DNA of 64,000 nt. Origin: Janthinobacterium rivuli (GTDB taxonomy: Bacteria; Pseudomonadota; Gammaproteobacteria; Burkholderiales; Burkholderiaceae_D). Numbering within the stretch: the stretch's first letter is position 1; each line of letters starts with the position of its first letter. A program made the position numbers and the translations under genes. The stretch lies in contig NZ_CP121464.1 in assembly GCF_029690045.1 (NCBI RefSeq), forward strand, positions 2,976,001 through 3,040,000. The letters run 5' to 3'. Below are positions 17,084-26,782 of this stretch, piece after piece. The notes beneath the pieces are model-generated. The model was not told where the DNA came from and did no database searches. It saw nothing but the letters and a program-made list of their open reading frames with translations.

Positions 17084-18712
17084 ATGAATTTATTACGCAA
17101 CGTCAGCATCGGTGTTCGCCTCGGACTCGGTTTTGCCGTGATTTTGCTGTTTTCCATGCTCATTACGGGCATCAGCGTCTGGCGCCTGCACGACGTGGCC
17201 AGCGCCACGCGCGTCATGATGGAGCAACCGCTGGCGAAGGAACGCTACATTTCCGACTGGTATGGCCGTATCGACAGCGCCGTGCGCCGCACCATCGCGA
17301 TTGCCCGCAGCAGCGACACCTCGCTCAGCGGCTATTTCGCGGAAGAATCGAAAGTCTCGTCGTCCAGCTCGGCTGAACTGCAAAAGAAAATCGAGGCGCT
17401 GATCGACAAGCCGGAAGAAAAAGCCATGTTCGCGGGCTTGCTGGAACAGCGCAAGGTGTACATCAGTTCGCGCGACCAGGTCTACAAGCTGAAGGGCGAA
17501 GCGCAGGCCGACGCCGCCAATGAAGTGTTTGAAAAGACCTTCGTGCCGGCCGCCGCCAAGTACCAGAAGATGGTGCAGGACTTGCTGGAACACCAGCGCG
17601 CCAGCATCGACACGACGGCGCGCGAAATCGACGGCGTCGCCAATACCAGCCGCAACCTGATGCTGGTGCTGGCCGCGCTGGCGCTGGGCTTCGGCGTCGT
17701 GTGCGCCTGGGTCTTGACGATGGGCATCGTGCGTCCCTTGCGCACGGCCGTGGACATCGCCCGCAAGGTGGCCGATGGCGACTTGACGGCGCAGATCGAC
17801 GCCAGCGCCAAGGATGAAACGGGCCAACTTTTGCTGGCCCTGAAGGACATGAACACGAGCCTGCTCAACATCGTGGGCGAAGTGCGCAGCGGCACGGACA
17901 GCATCGCCACATCCTCGACGCAAATCGCCGCCGGCAACCAGGACCTGTCTTCCCGCACGGAAGAGCAGGCCGGTTCCCTGGAGGAGACGGCGTCATCGAT
18001 GGAAGAACTGACCAGCACCGTGAAACAGAATGCGGACAATGCGCGCCAGGCGAATCAATTGGCGGCCTCGGCGGCGCAAGTGGCTGTCAAGGGCGGCGAA
18101 GTCGTGGCGCAGGTGGTCGGCACGATGGAATCGATCAATGCGTCGTCGAACAAGATCGTCGACATCATTTCCGTCATCGACGGCATCGCTTTCCAGACGA
18201 ATATCCTGGCCTTGAACGCGGCCGTGGAAGCTGCACGCGCCGGTGAACAGGGACGTGGTTTTGCCGTCGTGGCGTCCGAAGTGCGCAATCTGGCCCAGCG
18301 TTCCGCTTCGGCCGCGAAAGAGATCAAGACCCTGATCGGCGCGTCCGTGGAGCAAGTCAACGCGGGCAGCATGCTGGTGGCGCAAGCTGGTTCGACCATG
18401 ACCGACATCGTCGACAGCGTGCAGCGCGTGAGCGACATCATCACGGAAATCACGGCAGCCAGCAGCGAGCAAAGCGTGGGCATCGACGAGATCAACCGCG
18501 CCATCGGCCAGATGGACGCCGTGACGCAGCAAAACGCGGCCCTGGTGGAAGAATCGGCTGCTGCCGCCGAATCGATGCAGCACCAGGCGCATAACCTGGC
18601 GCAGGTCGTCAGCGTCTTCAAGCTCAACGGCCAGCAGGCCGGCGCCAGTGCTGCCAAGACGCCAAAACGCCCGGCAGCGCCGCAAACCGCCTTGCGCATC
18701 GGCACACGCTGA
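17084..18712 (+). CDS. Methyl-accepting chemotaxis protein (receptor 1 of a tandem pair)
   Basis: The protein has 542 residues. Order: transmembrane helix 1 (~12-32), periplasmic four-helix-bundle sensor (~35-185), transmembrane helix 2 (~190-212), HAMP (~213-265) and the cytoplasmic signalling domain with the hairpin tip [20 protein letters not shown]. It senses a periplasmic ligand and controls CheA through CheW. No NWETF-type C-terminal pentapeptide is present; the end is LRIGTR. From Met213 for 307 residues it is identical to the next receptor, while the sensor domains are clearly diverged. Start context TTTTTAGGATAGTCAC-ATG is shared with the second copy. Confidence 0.93.
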   Translation: MNLLRNVSIGVRLGLGFAVILLFSMLITGISVWRLHDVASATRVMMEQPLAKERYISDWYGRIDSAVRRTIAIARSSDTSLSGYFAEESKVSSSSSAELQKKIEALIDKPEEKAMFAGLLEQRKVYISSRDQVYKLKGEAQADAANEVFEKTFVPAAAKYQKMVQDLLEHQRASIDTTAREIDGVANTSRNLMLVLAALALGFGVVCAWVLTMGIVRPLRTAVDIARKVADGDLTAQIDASAKDETGQLLLALKDMNTSLLNIVGEVRSGTDSIATSSTQIAAGNQDLSSRTEEQAGSLEETASSMEELTSTVKQNADNARQANQLAASAAQVAVKGGEVVAQVVGTMESINASSNKIVDIISVIDGIAFQTNILALNAAVEAARAGEQGRGFAVVASEVRNLAQRSASAAKEIKTLIGASVEQVNAGSMLVAQAGSTMTDIVDSVQRVSDIITEITAASSEQSVGIDEINRAIGQMDAVTQQNAALVEESAAAAESMQHQAHNLAQVVSVFKLNGQQAGASAAKTPKRPAAPQTALRIGTR

Positions 18713-18784
18713 TCGCGCCGCGGCCGCCCCGTGCAGCCGCAACCCCTTTTATATAGTCTGGTTCCGCTTTTTTAGGATATTCAC

Positions 18785-20422
18785 ATGAATTTGTTAAGAA
18801 ACGTCAGTATTGGTGTGCGCCTCGGCCTGGGTTTTGCCGTGATTTTGCTGTTTTCCATGCTCATCACCGGCATCAGCGTGTGGCGTTTGCATGACGTGGC
18901 CACGGCCACGCGCACCATGATGGAATTGCCGCTGACGAAGGAACGCTATATTTCCGACTGGTACGCGAAAATCGACAGCGGCGTGCGCCGCACCACGGCC
19001 ATCGCGCGCAGCAGCGACACGACCTTGGGCGCGTATTTTGCGGAAGAAGCCAAGCAATCGTCCGTCGTCTCGGGCGAATTGCAAAAGAAAATCGAAGCCT
19101 TGATTTCCAGCCCGGAAGAAAAAGAACTGTTCCGCCTGGTGAGCGAACAGCGCAAGGTCTACCTCGATTCGCGCGCGCAAGTGTCGAAGCTGAAGGCGGA
19201 TGGACAGGAAGCGGAAGCGGAGCAGGCTTTCCAGGGCATCTTCGTGCCTGGTTCGACGAAATACCTGAAAGTGGTCAACGACATGCTGCAGCACCAGCGC
19301 GCCAGCATCGATAAAACCGCGCGCGAGATCGACGAGGTCGCCAAGACGAGCCGCAACTTGCTGCTGACTCTGGCCGTGCTGGCGCTGGGTTTTGGCGTCG
19401 TGTGCGCCTGGTTGTTGACGATGGGCATCGTGCGTCCCTTGCGCACGGCCGTGGACATCGCCCGCAAGGTGGCTGATGGCGACTTGACGGCGCAGATCGA
19501 CGCCAGCGCCAAGGATGAGACGGGCCAACTCTTGCTGGCTCTGAAGGACATGAACACGAGCCTGCTCAACATCGTGGGCGAAGTGCGCAGCGGCACGGAC
19601 AGCATCGCCACGTCGTCGACGCAAATTGCCGCCGGCAACCAGGACCTGTCTTCCCGCACGGAAGAGCAGGCCGGTTCCTTGGAAGAAACTGCGTCGTCGA
19701 TGGAAGAATTGACCAGCACCGTGAAACAGAATGCGGACAATGCGCGCCAGGCGAATCAATTGGCGGCCTCGGCGGCGCAAGTGGCTGTCAAGGGCGGTGA
19801 AGTCGTGGCGCAAGTGGTGGGCACGATGGAATCGATCAACGCTTCGTCGAACAAGATCGTCGACATCATTTCCGTGATCGACGGCATCGCCTTCCAGACG
19901 AATATCCTGGCCTTGAACGCGGCCGTGGAAGCGGCGCGCGCAGGTGAACAGGGACGTGGTTTTGCCGTCGTGGCGTCCGAAGTTCGCAATCTGGCCCAGC
20001 GTTCCGCTTCTGCCGCGAAAGAGATCAAAACCCTGATCGGCGCGTCCGTGGAGCAAGTCAACGCGGGCAGCATGCTGGTGGCGCAAGCCGGTTCGACCAT
20101 GACCGACATCGTCGACAGCGTACAGCGCGTGAGCGACATCATCACGGAAATCACGGCAGCGAGCAGCGAGCAAAGCGTGGGCATCGACGAGATCAACCGC
20201 GCCATCGGCCAGATGGATGCCGTCACGCAGCAAAATGCGGCCCTGGTGGAAGAGTCGGCGGCGGCCGCCGAATCGATGCAGCACCAGGCGCATAACCTGG
20301 CGCAAGTCGTCAGCGTCTTTAAACTGAACGGGCAGCAGGCCAGTGTCAGCGGTTTGAAGGGCGCCAAGCGTCCTGCGGCCAAGGCACAGCAAGAAGCATT
20401 GCGGATCGGCCGCGCTGCTTAA
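18785..20422 (+). CDS. Methyl-accepting chemotaxis protein (receptor 2 of a tandem pair)
   Basis: The protein has 545 residues with the same order of parts as receptor 1: membrane helix, four-helix-bundle periplasmic sensor, second membrane helix, HAMP and signalling domain. The N-terminal ~30 residues and the cytoplasmic half match receptor 1, but the sensor (~35-185) has many substitutions, for example [17 protein letters not shown] versus [17 protein letters not shown]. This suggests duplication with a changed ligand range and homogenised output. DNA of the identical part still carries scattered synonymous differences. The gap from receptor 1 is 72 bases. Its stop overlaps the convergent RNase H-like gene by four bases. 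Confidence 0.93.
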   Translation: MNLLRNVSIGVRLGLGFAVILLFSMLITGISVWRLHDVATATRTMMELPLTKERYISDWYAKIDSGVRRTTAIARSSDTTLGAYFAEEAKQSSVVSGELQKKIEALISSPEEKELFRLVSEQRKVYLDSRAQVSKLKADGQEAEAEQAFQGIFVPGSTKYLKVVNDMLQHQRASIDKTAREIDEVAKTSRNLLLTLAVLALGFGVVCAWLLTMGIVRPLRTAVDIARKVADGDLTAQIDASAKDETGQLLLALKDMNTSLLNIVGEVRSGTDSIATSSTQIAAGNQDLSSRTEEQAGSLEETASSMEELTSTVKQNADNARQANQLAASAAQVAVKGGEVVAQVVGTMESINASSNKIVDIISVIDGIAFQTNILALNAAVEAARAGEQGRGFAVVASEVRNLAQRSASAAKEIKTLIGASVEQVNAGSMLVAQAGSTMTDIVDSVQRVSDIITEITAASSEQSVGIDEINRAIGQMDAVTQQNAALVEESAAAAESMQHQAHNLAQVVSVFKLNGQQASVSGLKGAKRPAAKAQQEALRIGRAA

Positions 20423-20931
20423 TCTTCTTCTACCCAGCCGCTAATCGCCAGCTGGGACAGCCGGTCCGCCTCGCCATTCCTGTGGCGAGGAATCCAGCGC
20501 AAGCTCACATCCGTGAATTGTTCCAGCAGGGCCACTACGGTGGCCCTTTGCGTTTCCAGTCCCTTGGCGCCGACCGGCGTCGTTCCCAGCACGTCGTTGA
20601 TCACCACCTGGCTGTCGCCGAACAGCAGCAATTGCACGGGCTGCGGGCGCACCTTGAGTGCCGCTTGCAGCACGGCCGTCAGGGCCGCGTATTCCGCGTC
20701 GCTGCTGCTGCCATAGCCAGCCGACTCGCTTACCTCGATGCGTTCGCCGTTCGGCCCCAGCAGCAGTGCGCCTATGCCCAGCTTGCCCGGATTCGGATGG
20801 GCTGAGCCGTCGAACCAGCCGCGCCAGGCCAGCGGGCCGCCATGGTCCTGGCGGCTGAGCGCCAGCTGCGCGCGGCGCGCCTGCATCCTGGCTTCCTTGC
20901 GCAGTTTGCGCGCGACTGCTTCCGTCGTCAT
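20419..20931 (-). CDS. RNase H-like (reverse transcriptase-like RNase HI) protein
   Basis: The start at 20931 makes an ATGA overlap with the gene upstream, supporting it over the longer frame; 170 residues. The RNase H acidic residues are visible: [11 protein letters not shown] (Asp), SSDAEYAAL (Glu), [10 protein letters not shown] (Asp) and [11 protein letters not shown] (His/Asp region). A basic Arg/Lys-rich N-terminal ~30 residues could bind nucleic acid. It is likely a ribonuclease acting on RNA-DNA hybrids, distinct from rnhB elsewhere in this window; function beyond that is inference. It is translationally coupled to a small membrane protein gene. Confidence 0.8.
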   Translation of the reverse strand: MTTEAVARKLRKEARMQARRAQLALSRQDHGGPLAWRGWFDGSAHPNPGKLGIGALLLGPNGERIEVSESAGYGSSSDAEYAALTAVLQAALKVRPQPVQLLLFGDSQVVINDVLGTTPVGAKGLETQRATVVALLEQFTDVSLRWIPRHRNGEADRLSQLAISGWVEED

Positions 20932-21269
20932 GGCTTGATCAGGAAGGTGTCGACGAGGCTGCCTATCCAGCACGCCGCCAGCACACCCACGGCCACCGTC
21001 ATGGCGGGCCCGTCATTGGCAGACAGGGCATCGACTTTTTCCACGATCAGCTGCACGTCGAGGGGCAGGGCGCCGCTGTCGATCTGTGCCATTACCTGGT
21101 CTAAACGTGCCATGATCTGGCGCAATACGAGTATCAGCGCCACCAGGGCCGGCACGAGGAAGAGGCAGCCGCGCGCCTTGCGTTTCAATACAAAATGCCC
21201 GCTGCCGGGGAAGACGAGGGCCGACAACAGCAGGGCAAGATTACGTTTGGAAAGGGAAGAGCCGCTCAT
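20928..21269 (-). CDS. Small hypothetical membrane protein
   Basis: The protein has 113 residues with two or three hydrophobic segments: NLALLLSALVFPGSGHFVL, CLFLVPALVALILVLRQI and a C-terminal VAVGVLAACWIGSLVDTFLI. The first segment (FPGSGHF) resembles small proteins of the TM2/DUF6677 sort, but the match is weak. No function can be assigned. The start codon lies inside one arm of a 9-bp inverted repeat, and the stop overlaps the RNase H-like start. Confidence 0.7.
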   Translation of the reverse strand: MSGSSLSKRNLALLLSALVFPGSGHFVLKRKARGCLFLVPALVALILVLRQIMARLDQVMAQIDSGALPLDVQLIVEKVDALSANDGPAMTVAVGVLAACWIGSLVDTFLIKP

Positions 21270-21299
21270 GCGCGCCTTTTGTAGGGGAAAGAGCGGCTC
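21259..21299 (-). other. Inverted repeat enclosing the start of the small membrane protein gene
   Basis: GAGCCGCTC at 21259-21267 and GAGCGGCTC at 21291-21299 form a perfect 9-bp stem with a 23-base loop. On the minus strand it begins a few bases after the mgtA stop, encloses the ribosome-binding region, and its second arm includes bases just after the ATG (ATGAGCGGCTC). It could act as the mgtA terminator or mask translation of the next gene. Confidence 0.5.
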
Positions 21300-21305
21300 A
21301 TCATA

Positions 21306-23990
21306 CTATTGCCAGCCGAATTTGCGCAGATACACGCGTTTCATGAACGTCGTCAGCACCGTGTAGCACACGAGGATGCCCAGCAGCCAGGGGAAATAGC
21401 CCAGCGGCAAGGCTTGCAGCTTGAAGTAGGTCGCCAGCGGTCCCATCGGCAGGAACACGCCCACGGCCATGATAAGGGTCGTGGCCACCAGCAGGGGCAC
21501 GGACGCAATGCTGTCGATGAAGGGCAGCTTGGGCGTACGGATCAGGTGCACGATCAGGGTTTGCGTCAAGAGTCCCACGACGAACCAGCCGGACTGGAAC
21601 AGCGTCTGCTGCTCAGGCGTGTTCGCGCCAAACACATGCCACATCAGGATAAAAGTGCTGATGTCGAAGATCGAGCTGATGGGGCCGAAGAAGACCATGA
21701 AGCGGCCGATGTCGCGCGGGTTCCAGCTCAGAGGCTGCTGGATTAGCTCGGCATCCACATTGTCGAAGGGAATGGCGATCTGCGACACGTCATACAACAG
21801 GTTTTGCACCAGCAAGTGCAGCGGCAGCATCGGCAAAAACGGCAAGAAGGCGCTGGCCACCAGTACGGAAAACACATTGCCGAAGTTCGAACTGGCCGTC
21901 ATGCGTATGTATTTGAGCATGTTGCTGAAGGTGCGCCGGCCTTCCAGCACGCCTTCTTCCAGCACCATCAGGCTTTTTTCCAGCAGGATGATGTCGGCCG
22001 CTTCCTTGGCGATATCGACGGCCGAATCGACGGAAATGCCGATGTCGGCCGCGCGCAGGGCGGGCGCGTCGTTGATGCCGTCGCCCATGAAGCCGACGAT
22101 GTGGCCATTGCCGCGCAGGGCGCGCACGAGGCGCTCCTTGTGCAGCGGGCTGAGCTTGGCAAACACGGTGTTGTCTTCGGCCGCTTGCGCCAGGGTGGCG
22201 TCGTCCATGTCGTCCAGTTGCGGGCCTTGCAGCACGCCATGCACGGCCAGACCCACTTCGCGGCAAATCTTCGCCGTCACCAGGTGGTTGTCGCCCGTCA
22301 AGACTTTCACGGTGACGCCATGTTCCGCCAGCGCGCGCAGGGCGGGCGCCGTCGATTCCTTCGGCGGATCGAGAAACGCCACATAACCGATCAGGGTCAG
22401 CGCCGTTTCATCGGCCACGCCATACACGGTTTTATGGGGCGGCACTTCCTTGACGGCCACGGCGACCACTCTTAGCCCTTCCGCGTTCAGGCCATGCGTG
22501 GTGTCCAGCACCTTGGCCAGCAGGGCAGGATCGAGGGGAATGTTCACGCCGCCCAGGCGCAATTGGCTGCAGGCGGCGAGGATTTCCTCGACGGCGCCCT
22601 TGCAGATCAGTTCATGGTGATCATTCTTTTCGGACACGACGACGGACATGCGGCGGCGCACGAAATCAAACGGGATTTCATCGACTTTCACGTAATCGCG
22701 GGCCAGCTGCATTTCCGTCTGCAATTCCACGTGGTCGAGCACGGCGCGATCGAGCAGGTTTTTCAGGCCCGTCTGGTAGTGGCTGTTCAGATACGCGAAT
22801 TGCAGCACTTCATCGGATGGCTGGCCGAACACGTCCGTATGGCGCTCGAGCACGATCTTGTCCTGCGTCAAGGTGCCCGTCTTGTCCGTGCACAACACGT
22901 CCATGGCGCCGAAGTTCTGGATGGCGTCCAGGCGTTTCACGACGACTTTCTTTTTCGACAGTTTCACGGCGCCCTTGGCCAGGGTGCTGGTGACGATCAT
23001 GGGCAGCATTTCCGGCGTCAGGCCCACGGCGACCGACAGGGCGAACAGGAACGCTTCCATCCAGTCGCCCTTGGTCCAGCCATTGATCAGGAACACGAGT
23101 GGCGCCATCACGAGAGCGAAGCGGATCAAGAGCCAGCTGACGCTGTTGACGCCCGCTTCGAACGCCGTTGGCGTGCGCTCGGTAGCCGTCACTCTCGTGG
23201 CGATGGTGCCGAAATAGGTGCGGTTGCCGGTCGCCAGGACCAGCGCCGTGGCCGCGCCCGAAATCACGTTCGTGCCCATGAACAGCAAATTGGCCAGTTC
23301 CATCGGATCGCGGCCAGCGCTGTCGGCCAGCTCGGCCATCTTTTCCACCGGCAAGGACTCGCCCGTCATGGCTGCCTGGCTGACGAACAGGTCTTTCGCA
23401 CTGAGCAGTCGGCAATCGGCGGGGATCATGTCGCCGGCCGACAGCACGATGATGTCGCCCTGCACCAACTGGCGGATCGGCAGCTCGATCTGCTGGCCAT
23501 TGCGCAGCACGGTGGCTGTGTTGCTGACCATGGCTTTCAGACGCTCGGCAGCCCGGTTCGAGCGGCCTTCCTGCACGAAGCGCAGCAGGGTCGACAGGAT
23601 CACCATGGTGCCGATGACGATGGTCGCCTTCGGGTCTTCCGTCAGGTAGGACACGATGGCCAGCACCGTGAGCAGCAGGTTGAACGGATTTTTGTAGCAC
23701 AGCCACAGGTGCTGGTACCAGGCCAGCGGTTTTTCATGCTCGACCTCGTTCGGGCCCGTTTGCGCGCCGATCACTTGCGCCTCTGCATCGCGCAAGCCTT
23801 CGGCCCGCGTGTGCAGGCGGTTCAGCGCGCTGTCCAGGTCTTCATGGGCGGCGGCCAGCAGCTGGCGCGCCAGGTGGTCGGGCACGGGGCGGGCCGTGCT
23901 GTTTTCCAGCGGCATGGCGCGACGGCGGAAGTGGCCGGCCGTATGGCGCTTGCGCAGGAACGATTCGAATAAGCGGGTGAAGAGATTCAT
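21306..23990 (-). CDS. mgtA: Magnesium-translocating P-type ATPase (MgtA/MgtB family)
   Basis: The start at 23990 (MNLFTRLFESFL...) follows AAAGGAAGA; 894 residues, the usual length for MgtA-type P3B ATPases. It imports Mg2+ across the inner membrane at the cost of ATP. Motifs in order: MTGESLPVEK (actuator TGES), LCTDKTGTLT with the phosphorylated Asp, and GDGINDAPALRAADIG in the hinge. The N-terminal tail is basic and matches MgtA more than other P-type pumps; ten membrane helices are expected. Upstream there are over 400 untranslated bases with hairpins, suggesting leader-based control. The next gene downstream begins 36 bases after its stop and may be read through. Confidence 0.93.
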   Translation of the reverse strand: MNLFTRLFESFLRKRHTAGHFRRRAMPLENSTARPVPDHLARQLLAAAHEDLDSALNRLHTRAEGLRDAEAQVIGAQTGPNEVEHEKPLAWYQHLWLCYKNPFNLLLTVLAIVSYLTEDPKATIVIGTMVILSTLLRFVQEGRSNRAAERLKAMVSNTATVLRNGQQIELPIRQLVQGDIIVLSAGDMIPADCRLLSAKDLFVSQAAMTGESLPVEKMAELADSAGRDPMELANLLFMGTNVISGAATALVLATGNRTYFGTIATRVTATERTPTAFEAGVNSVSWLLIRFALVMAPLVFLINGWTKGDWMEAFLFALSVAVGLTPEMLPMIVTSTLAKGAVKLSKKKVVVKRLDAIQNFGAMDVLCTDKTGTLTQDKIVLERHTDVFGQPSDEVLQFAYLNSHYQTGLKNLLDRAVLDHVELQTEMQLARDYVKVDEIPFDFVRRRMSVVVSEKNDHHELICKGAVEEILAACSQLRLGGVNIPLDPALLAKVLDTTHGLNAEGLRVVAVAVKEVPPHKTVYGVADETALTLIGYVAFLDPPKESTAPALRALAEHGVTVKVLTGDNHLVTAKICREVGLAVHGVLQGPQLDDMDDATLAQAAEDNTVFAKLSPLHKERLVRALRGNGHIVGFMGDGINDAPALRAADIGISVDSAVDIAKEAADIILLEKSLMVLEEGVLEGRRTFSNMLKYIRMTASSNFGNVFSVLVASAFLPFLPMLPLHLLVQNLLYDVSQIAIPFDNVDAELIQQPLSWNPRDIGRFMVFFGPISSIFDISTFILMWHVFGANTPEQQTLFQSGWFVVGLLTQTLIVHLIRTPKLPFIDSIASVPLLVATTLIMAVGVFLPMGPLATYFKLQALPLGYFPWLLGILVCYTVLTTFMKRVYLRKFGWQ

Positions 23991-24464
23991 GGCTCTTCCT
24001 TTCACGACGAGGTGTTGACGGGCGGCGCAGCCGCAGGCAAGACTTGCGTGCCGCCAGCACGCATGGCAAAGCATGGCGCTGGCGGGCAATCCGGGTCAGT
24101 AGCCGGTCGCGATCGGAAAGAGGGAGGGGGCGCGCAACCGGACTGGCCGCGCGAGACACCGCACCTTGCTCAGCAAGGCACGGAGGAAAGAGAGTTCCGC
24201 GTTGCTTGCTGTTTAGCTGCCGAGGCAATCACCGATACAAGATCGGCTACTGTCACTAGAACAAGTACCCACGTGGGACTCCGTAAATGAATAATGAGGG
24301 CATCTTATGGATGGGCTGCCCAGGTGTCAACTGAAGAAATCTTAGGTTTCCAAAGTGTAATGTGACAATCTGTGATTTTTTGCCGTTTGGCAATCCATTA
24401 TGCTTGAGTACGCTGATTGGCTGGAAGTAGCCACGGTAAACTCTATGCAAATACAGAAAAACAC
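23991..24464. promoter_or_regulatory. Long leader/intergenic region upstream of mgtA
   Basis: These 474 bases hold no supported gene. In the mgtA (minus) direction, the most notable structure is an imperfect long hairpin at 24052-24084 (CGCCAGCACGCATG against CATGGCGCTGGCG) about 60 bases before the ATG. A small CCGAT/ATCGG hairpin lies near 24230-24245. A minus-strand frame begins at 24228 with an early LFPPCL, but it runs into mgtA and has no family match. I do not recognise an M-box. The right part (24261-24464) is AT-rich and should hold promoters for both directions. Confidence 0.45.
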
Positions 24465-24818
24465 ATGTCTATGGAATTGATCGTTGGGGCGATAATAGTC
24501 GGCCTTGTCGTCATCTTCTTTGTCGGCAAGCACTTTTCTAAAAAGCGGCCCAAAGAAACACATTTCGAATGTGCCCGTTGCGGTACGCTTGCATGCCACA
24601 CCGATCGAACGATTGAAGCCTGGTGCAACAACAAAACCACGTTCTTCTGTCAGTCCTGCCATATCAAATGGCTACATGCCAGGACGCCACGCGAGCGTGA
24701 GCGCGGCACTTCTCCTGCGGGTTCCAGACCGGGATCCAGATCAGGATGTCTTGGCGTTGTTGTGCTGTTTGCCGTCGTTCCGCTTGCTGGCTTGATACTG
24801 GTGCACGCGTATGCCTGA
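24465..24818 (+). CDS. Small zinc-ribbon membrane protein, unknown function
   Basis: Start at ATG 24465 (or 24471), 117 residues. Order: N-terminal membrane segment (LIVGAIIVGLVVIFFVG), basic stretch, then CARC ... CQSC, two CxxC pairs about 30 residues apart with an extra Cys-His (ACHTD) between them, fitting a zinc-ribbon or rubredoxin-like knuckle. A Ser/Gly/Arg-rich linker and a second membrane segment (CLGVVVLFAVVPLAGLILVHAYA in part) end the protein. Codon use is less GC-biased than in neighbours, so recent acquisition is possible. No good ribosome-binding site was seen. I recognise no named family. Confidence 0.55.
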   Translation: MSMELIVGAIIVGLVVIFFVGKHFSKKRPKETHFECARCGTLACHTDRTIEAWCNNKTTFFCQSCHIKWLHARTPRERERGTSPAGSRPGSRSGCLGVVVLFAVVPLAGLILVHAYA

Positions 24819-24876
24819 CCCAGTTTTCGCGCAGTGAGCCTCGCCGAAAATCATGTGGCCTCCACCTTATGCCGCA

Positions 24877-25488
24877 TCAGGCCGTTTGCGCCGCCATCGC
24901 CAGCGAATCGGACAATATCTGCCATAGCGCAGCGTGACGCTGCTGCAGCGCGGCGCCACCCGCATAGATCAACTCCACATGCAGGCTGTCGACGATGCCC
25001 AGGTAGGCTTGAGCATACAGCTCGACGCGCTGCGGCGGCAGGGATGGCGCCATGCGACTCAGGCTGGACACGTAATGCCGCTGCAATTGCGCCAGCAAGG
25101 CTTCGTAGCCCGTGCCGACTTCGATGCGCAGGGGCGCTGGCGGCAAATACGCCGTGCGCAGCAAAAAGCGCAAATGGGCCGACTCCGCGTAGCGCTGCGC
25201 CATGCGGTCGCAGTACACGGCGCCAGCTTGCTGGCCGCCGGGCGCCGCCAGCGCCGACTCGTCGGCGAAGCAACTGTCCATGAAGGCTTGCTCTTCAGCC
25301 AGCGCGTCGGCAAACACGTCCAGAAACAGGGCGTCCTTGCCGGCGAAATGCGAATACAGCGAAGCCTTGCGCATGCCCGCCTGCGCGGCGATGTCGCTGA
25401 GGGACGACGCATCGTAGCCGTGCTCCGAAAAGTGCACGACGGCGACGGCACAGATGTTATCGGCCGAAGCCGAGCGTTTTTTCATCAT
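24877..25488 (-). CDS. TetR-family transcriptional regulator
   Basis: Start at 25488 (MMKKRSASAD...), 203 residues; a longer frame to 25536 would overlap the upstream gene. Residues ~8-55 form the TetR helix-turn-helix: AVVHFSEHGYDASSLSDIAAQAGMRKASLYSHFAGKDALF (in part). The C-terminal ~140 residues are the helical ligand/dimer domain, with a TetR_C-type region. It follows the MFS gene by 22 bases in one operon and probably represses it through the palindrome at 26795-26812. Confidence 0.87.
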   Translation of the reverse strand: MMKKRSASADNICAVAVVHFSEHGYDASSLSDIAAQAGMRKASLYSHFAGKDALFLDVFADALAEEQAFMDSCFADESALAAPGGQQAGAVYCDRMAQRYAESAHLRFLLRTAYLPPAPLRIEVGTGYEALLAQLQRHYVSSLSRMAPSLPPQRVELYAQAYLGIVDSLHVELIYAGGAALQQRHAALWQILSDSLAMAAQTA

Positions 25489-25510
25489 TGGGGTGAGAGT
25501 GGGTGAGGCG

Positions 25511-26728
25511 TCAGTGCGCTCCCAGGCTGCTGGCATGGACCGGATGGACGCGCGCAGTGGCCAGGGTCAGCCATGATACCAGCAGGCCGGCCACGGTCAA
25601 GAACAGCAGCCATGGCAACGGCCCCCGTTCGGACAGGCTGGCCGCCAGCGGCGTGGCCAGGGACGACAAGCTCATCTGGATGGCGCCCAGCAGGGCGGCC
25701 GTGGAACCGAGCGCGCGCTGCTGGGAAACCATGGCCATGGCCATCAGCGCCGCTTCCGCGATGCCCAGGCCGAACAGGGCTACGAACATGCCCGGCACGA
25801 CGGCCGTTATTCCCCCTCCCGCCCAGGCACCGAGCAATGCCAGTCCAGCGCCGCCCAGCATGGCCACGCTGCCCGCCACGCTCAGGCGTGCCACGCCATG
25901 CTTTTCCACCAGGCGGGCGCTGGCCATCGCGCCCAGCAGCACGGCCACGCCCGTGGCGCCAAAGACCAGGCCGAAATTGCTGGCGGACAGGCCGAAATCG
26001 CGCTGGTACACGAGCGATGCGCCGCCGATATACGCAAACAGGAAAAAGAAAGCGGCGGACAGGGCCAGCGCGGGCAGCAGGAAGGCGCGGTCCAGTGCGA
26101 TGCGCGCATAGGTGCGGTGCATGCCTTGCGGTGAAACGCGCTTCTTCAGCGGCAAGGTTTCCGGTAGGAACAGCGCGCTATTGAGCAGGGTCAACACACC
26201 CAGCGCGGCCAGGGCCAGCATCACGGCGCGCCAACCGTAGTGCGCGTCGAGCAAGCCGCCCACGGCCGGCGCCAGCACGGGCGCCAGGCCGACGATGGTC
26301 ATCAGGAGGGCAAACAGCCGCGCCGCCTGCACGCCATCGGCCACGTCGCGCACCATGCCCATCACTACGACCAGGGTCAGCGCCGCGCCCAGGCCTTGTA
26401 CCAGCCGCGCCAGCAGCAGGGTGCTCAATTGATCCGCCTGCGACGCCCAGGCGGCCGCAAGTATATACACGACGATGCCGGCCAAGAGCGGACGGCGTCG
26501 GCCCAGCATGTCGGTCAGCGGCCCGCACAGCAGCTGCCCGCCGCCCAGGGCCAGCAGGAAGACGGTCAGGCTCAGTTGCACGTTCGCATACGAGGTGTGC
26601 AGCTCGCGCGCCATGGCGGGCATCGAGGCCAGATACATGTCGATGCCGGCCGGACCGAGCACGGCCACGAGGGCCAGGGAAGCCGCCAGCCCAAGACTGG
26701 CGGCGGGGAGAGTGGTTTGCTGCTGCAT
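25511..26728 (-). CDS. MFS multidrug efflux transporter, Bcr/CflA-like
   Basis: The protein has 405 residues and twelve hydrophobic segments. ALVAVLGPAGIDMYLASMPAMARELH at the N-terminus, GPLTDMLGRRRPLL (motif A) and LLARLVQGLGAALTLVVVMGMVRD (motif C/B region) are the Bcr/CflA (DHA1) pattern. It probably exports drugs or toxic metabolites by proton antiport at the inner membrane. The tetR gene follows in the same operon, and a palindromic operator lies 67 bases upstream of the start, overlapping the spacer of a TACAAT -10 element. Substrate unknown. Confidence 0.88.
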   Translation of the reverse strand: MQQQTTLPAASLGLAASLALVAVLGPAGIDMYLASMPAMARELHTSYANVQLSLTVFLLALGGGQLLCGPLTDMLGRRRPLLAGIVVYILAAAWASQADQLSTLLLARLVQGLGAALTLVVVMGMVRDVADGVQAARLFALLMTIVGLAPVLAPAVGGLLDAHYGWRAVMLALAALGVLTLLNSALFLPETLPLKKRVSPQGMHRTYARIALDRAFLLPALALSAAFFFLFAYIGGASLVYQRDFGLSASNFGLVFGATGVAVLLGAMASARLVEKHGVARLSVAGSVAMLGGAGLALLGAWAGGGITAVVPGMFVALFGLGIAEAALMAMAMVSQQRALGSTAALLGAIQMSLSSLATPLAASLSERGPLPWLLFLTVAGLLVSWLTLATARVHPVHASSLGAH

Positions 26729-26782
26729 TGCGCTTCCTTCGTGTCGTCAAAAAAACGGGGCATGGACGCCGCCGTGTTTTTT

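Noticed and set aside
18794..20392. 532-codon minus-strand frame opposite the second chemoreceptor
   Set aside because: It has the His/Arg/Gln-rich composition of an antisense reading, and the chemoreceptor on the plus strand is certain.
17084..20422. Assembly artefact explaining the tandem receptors
   Set aside because: Sensor domains differ strongly and synonymous differences are scattered through the shared half, so the two copies are genuinely distinct.
23842..24228. Minus-strand 128-codon frame upstream of mgtA as an MgtL-like leader peptide
   Set aside because: It overlaps the start of mgtA in another frame and has no distinct proline run or ribosome-binding site; only mentioned as part of the leader.
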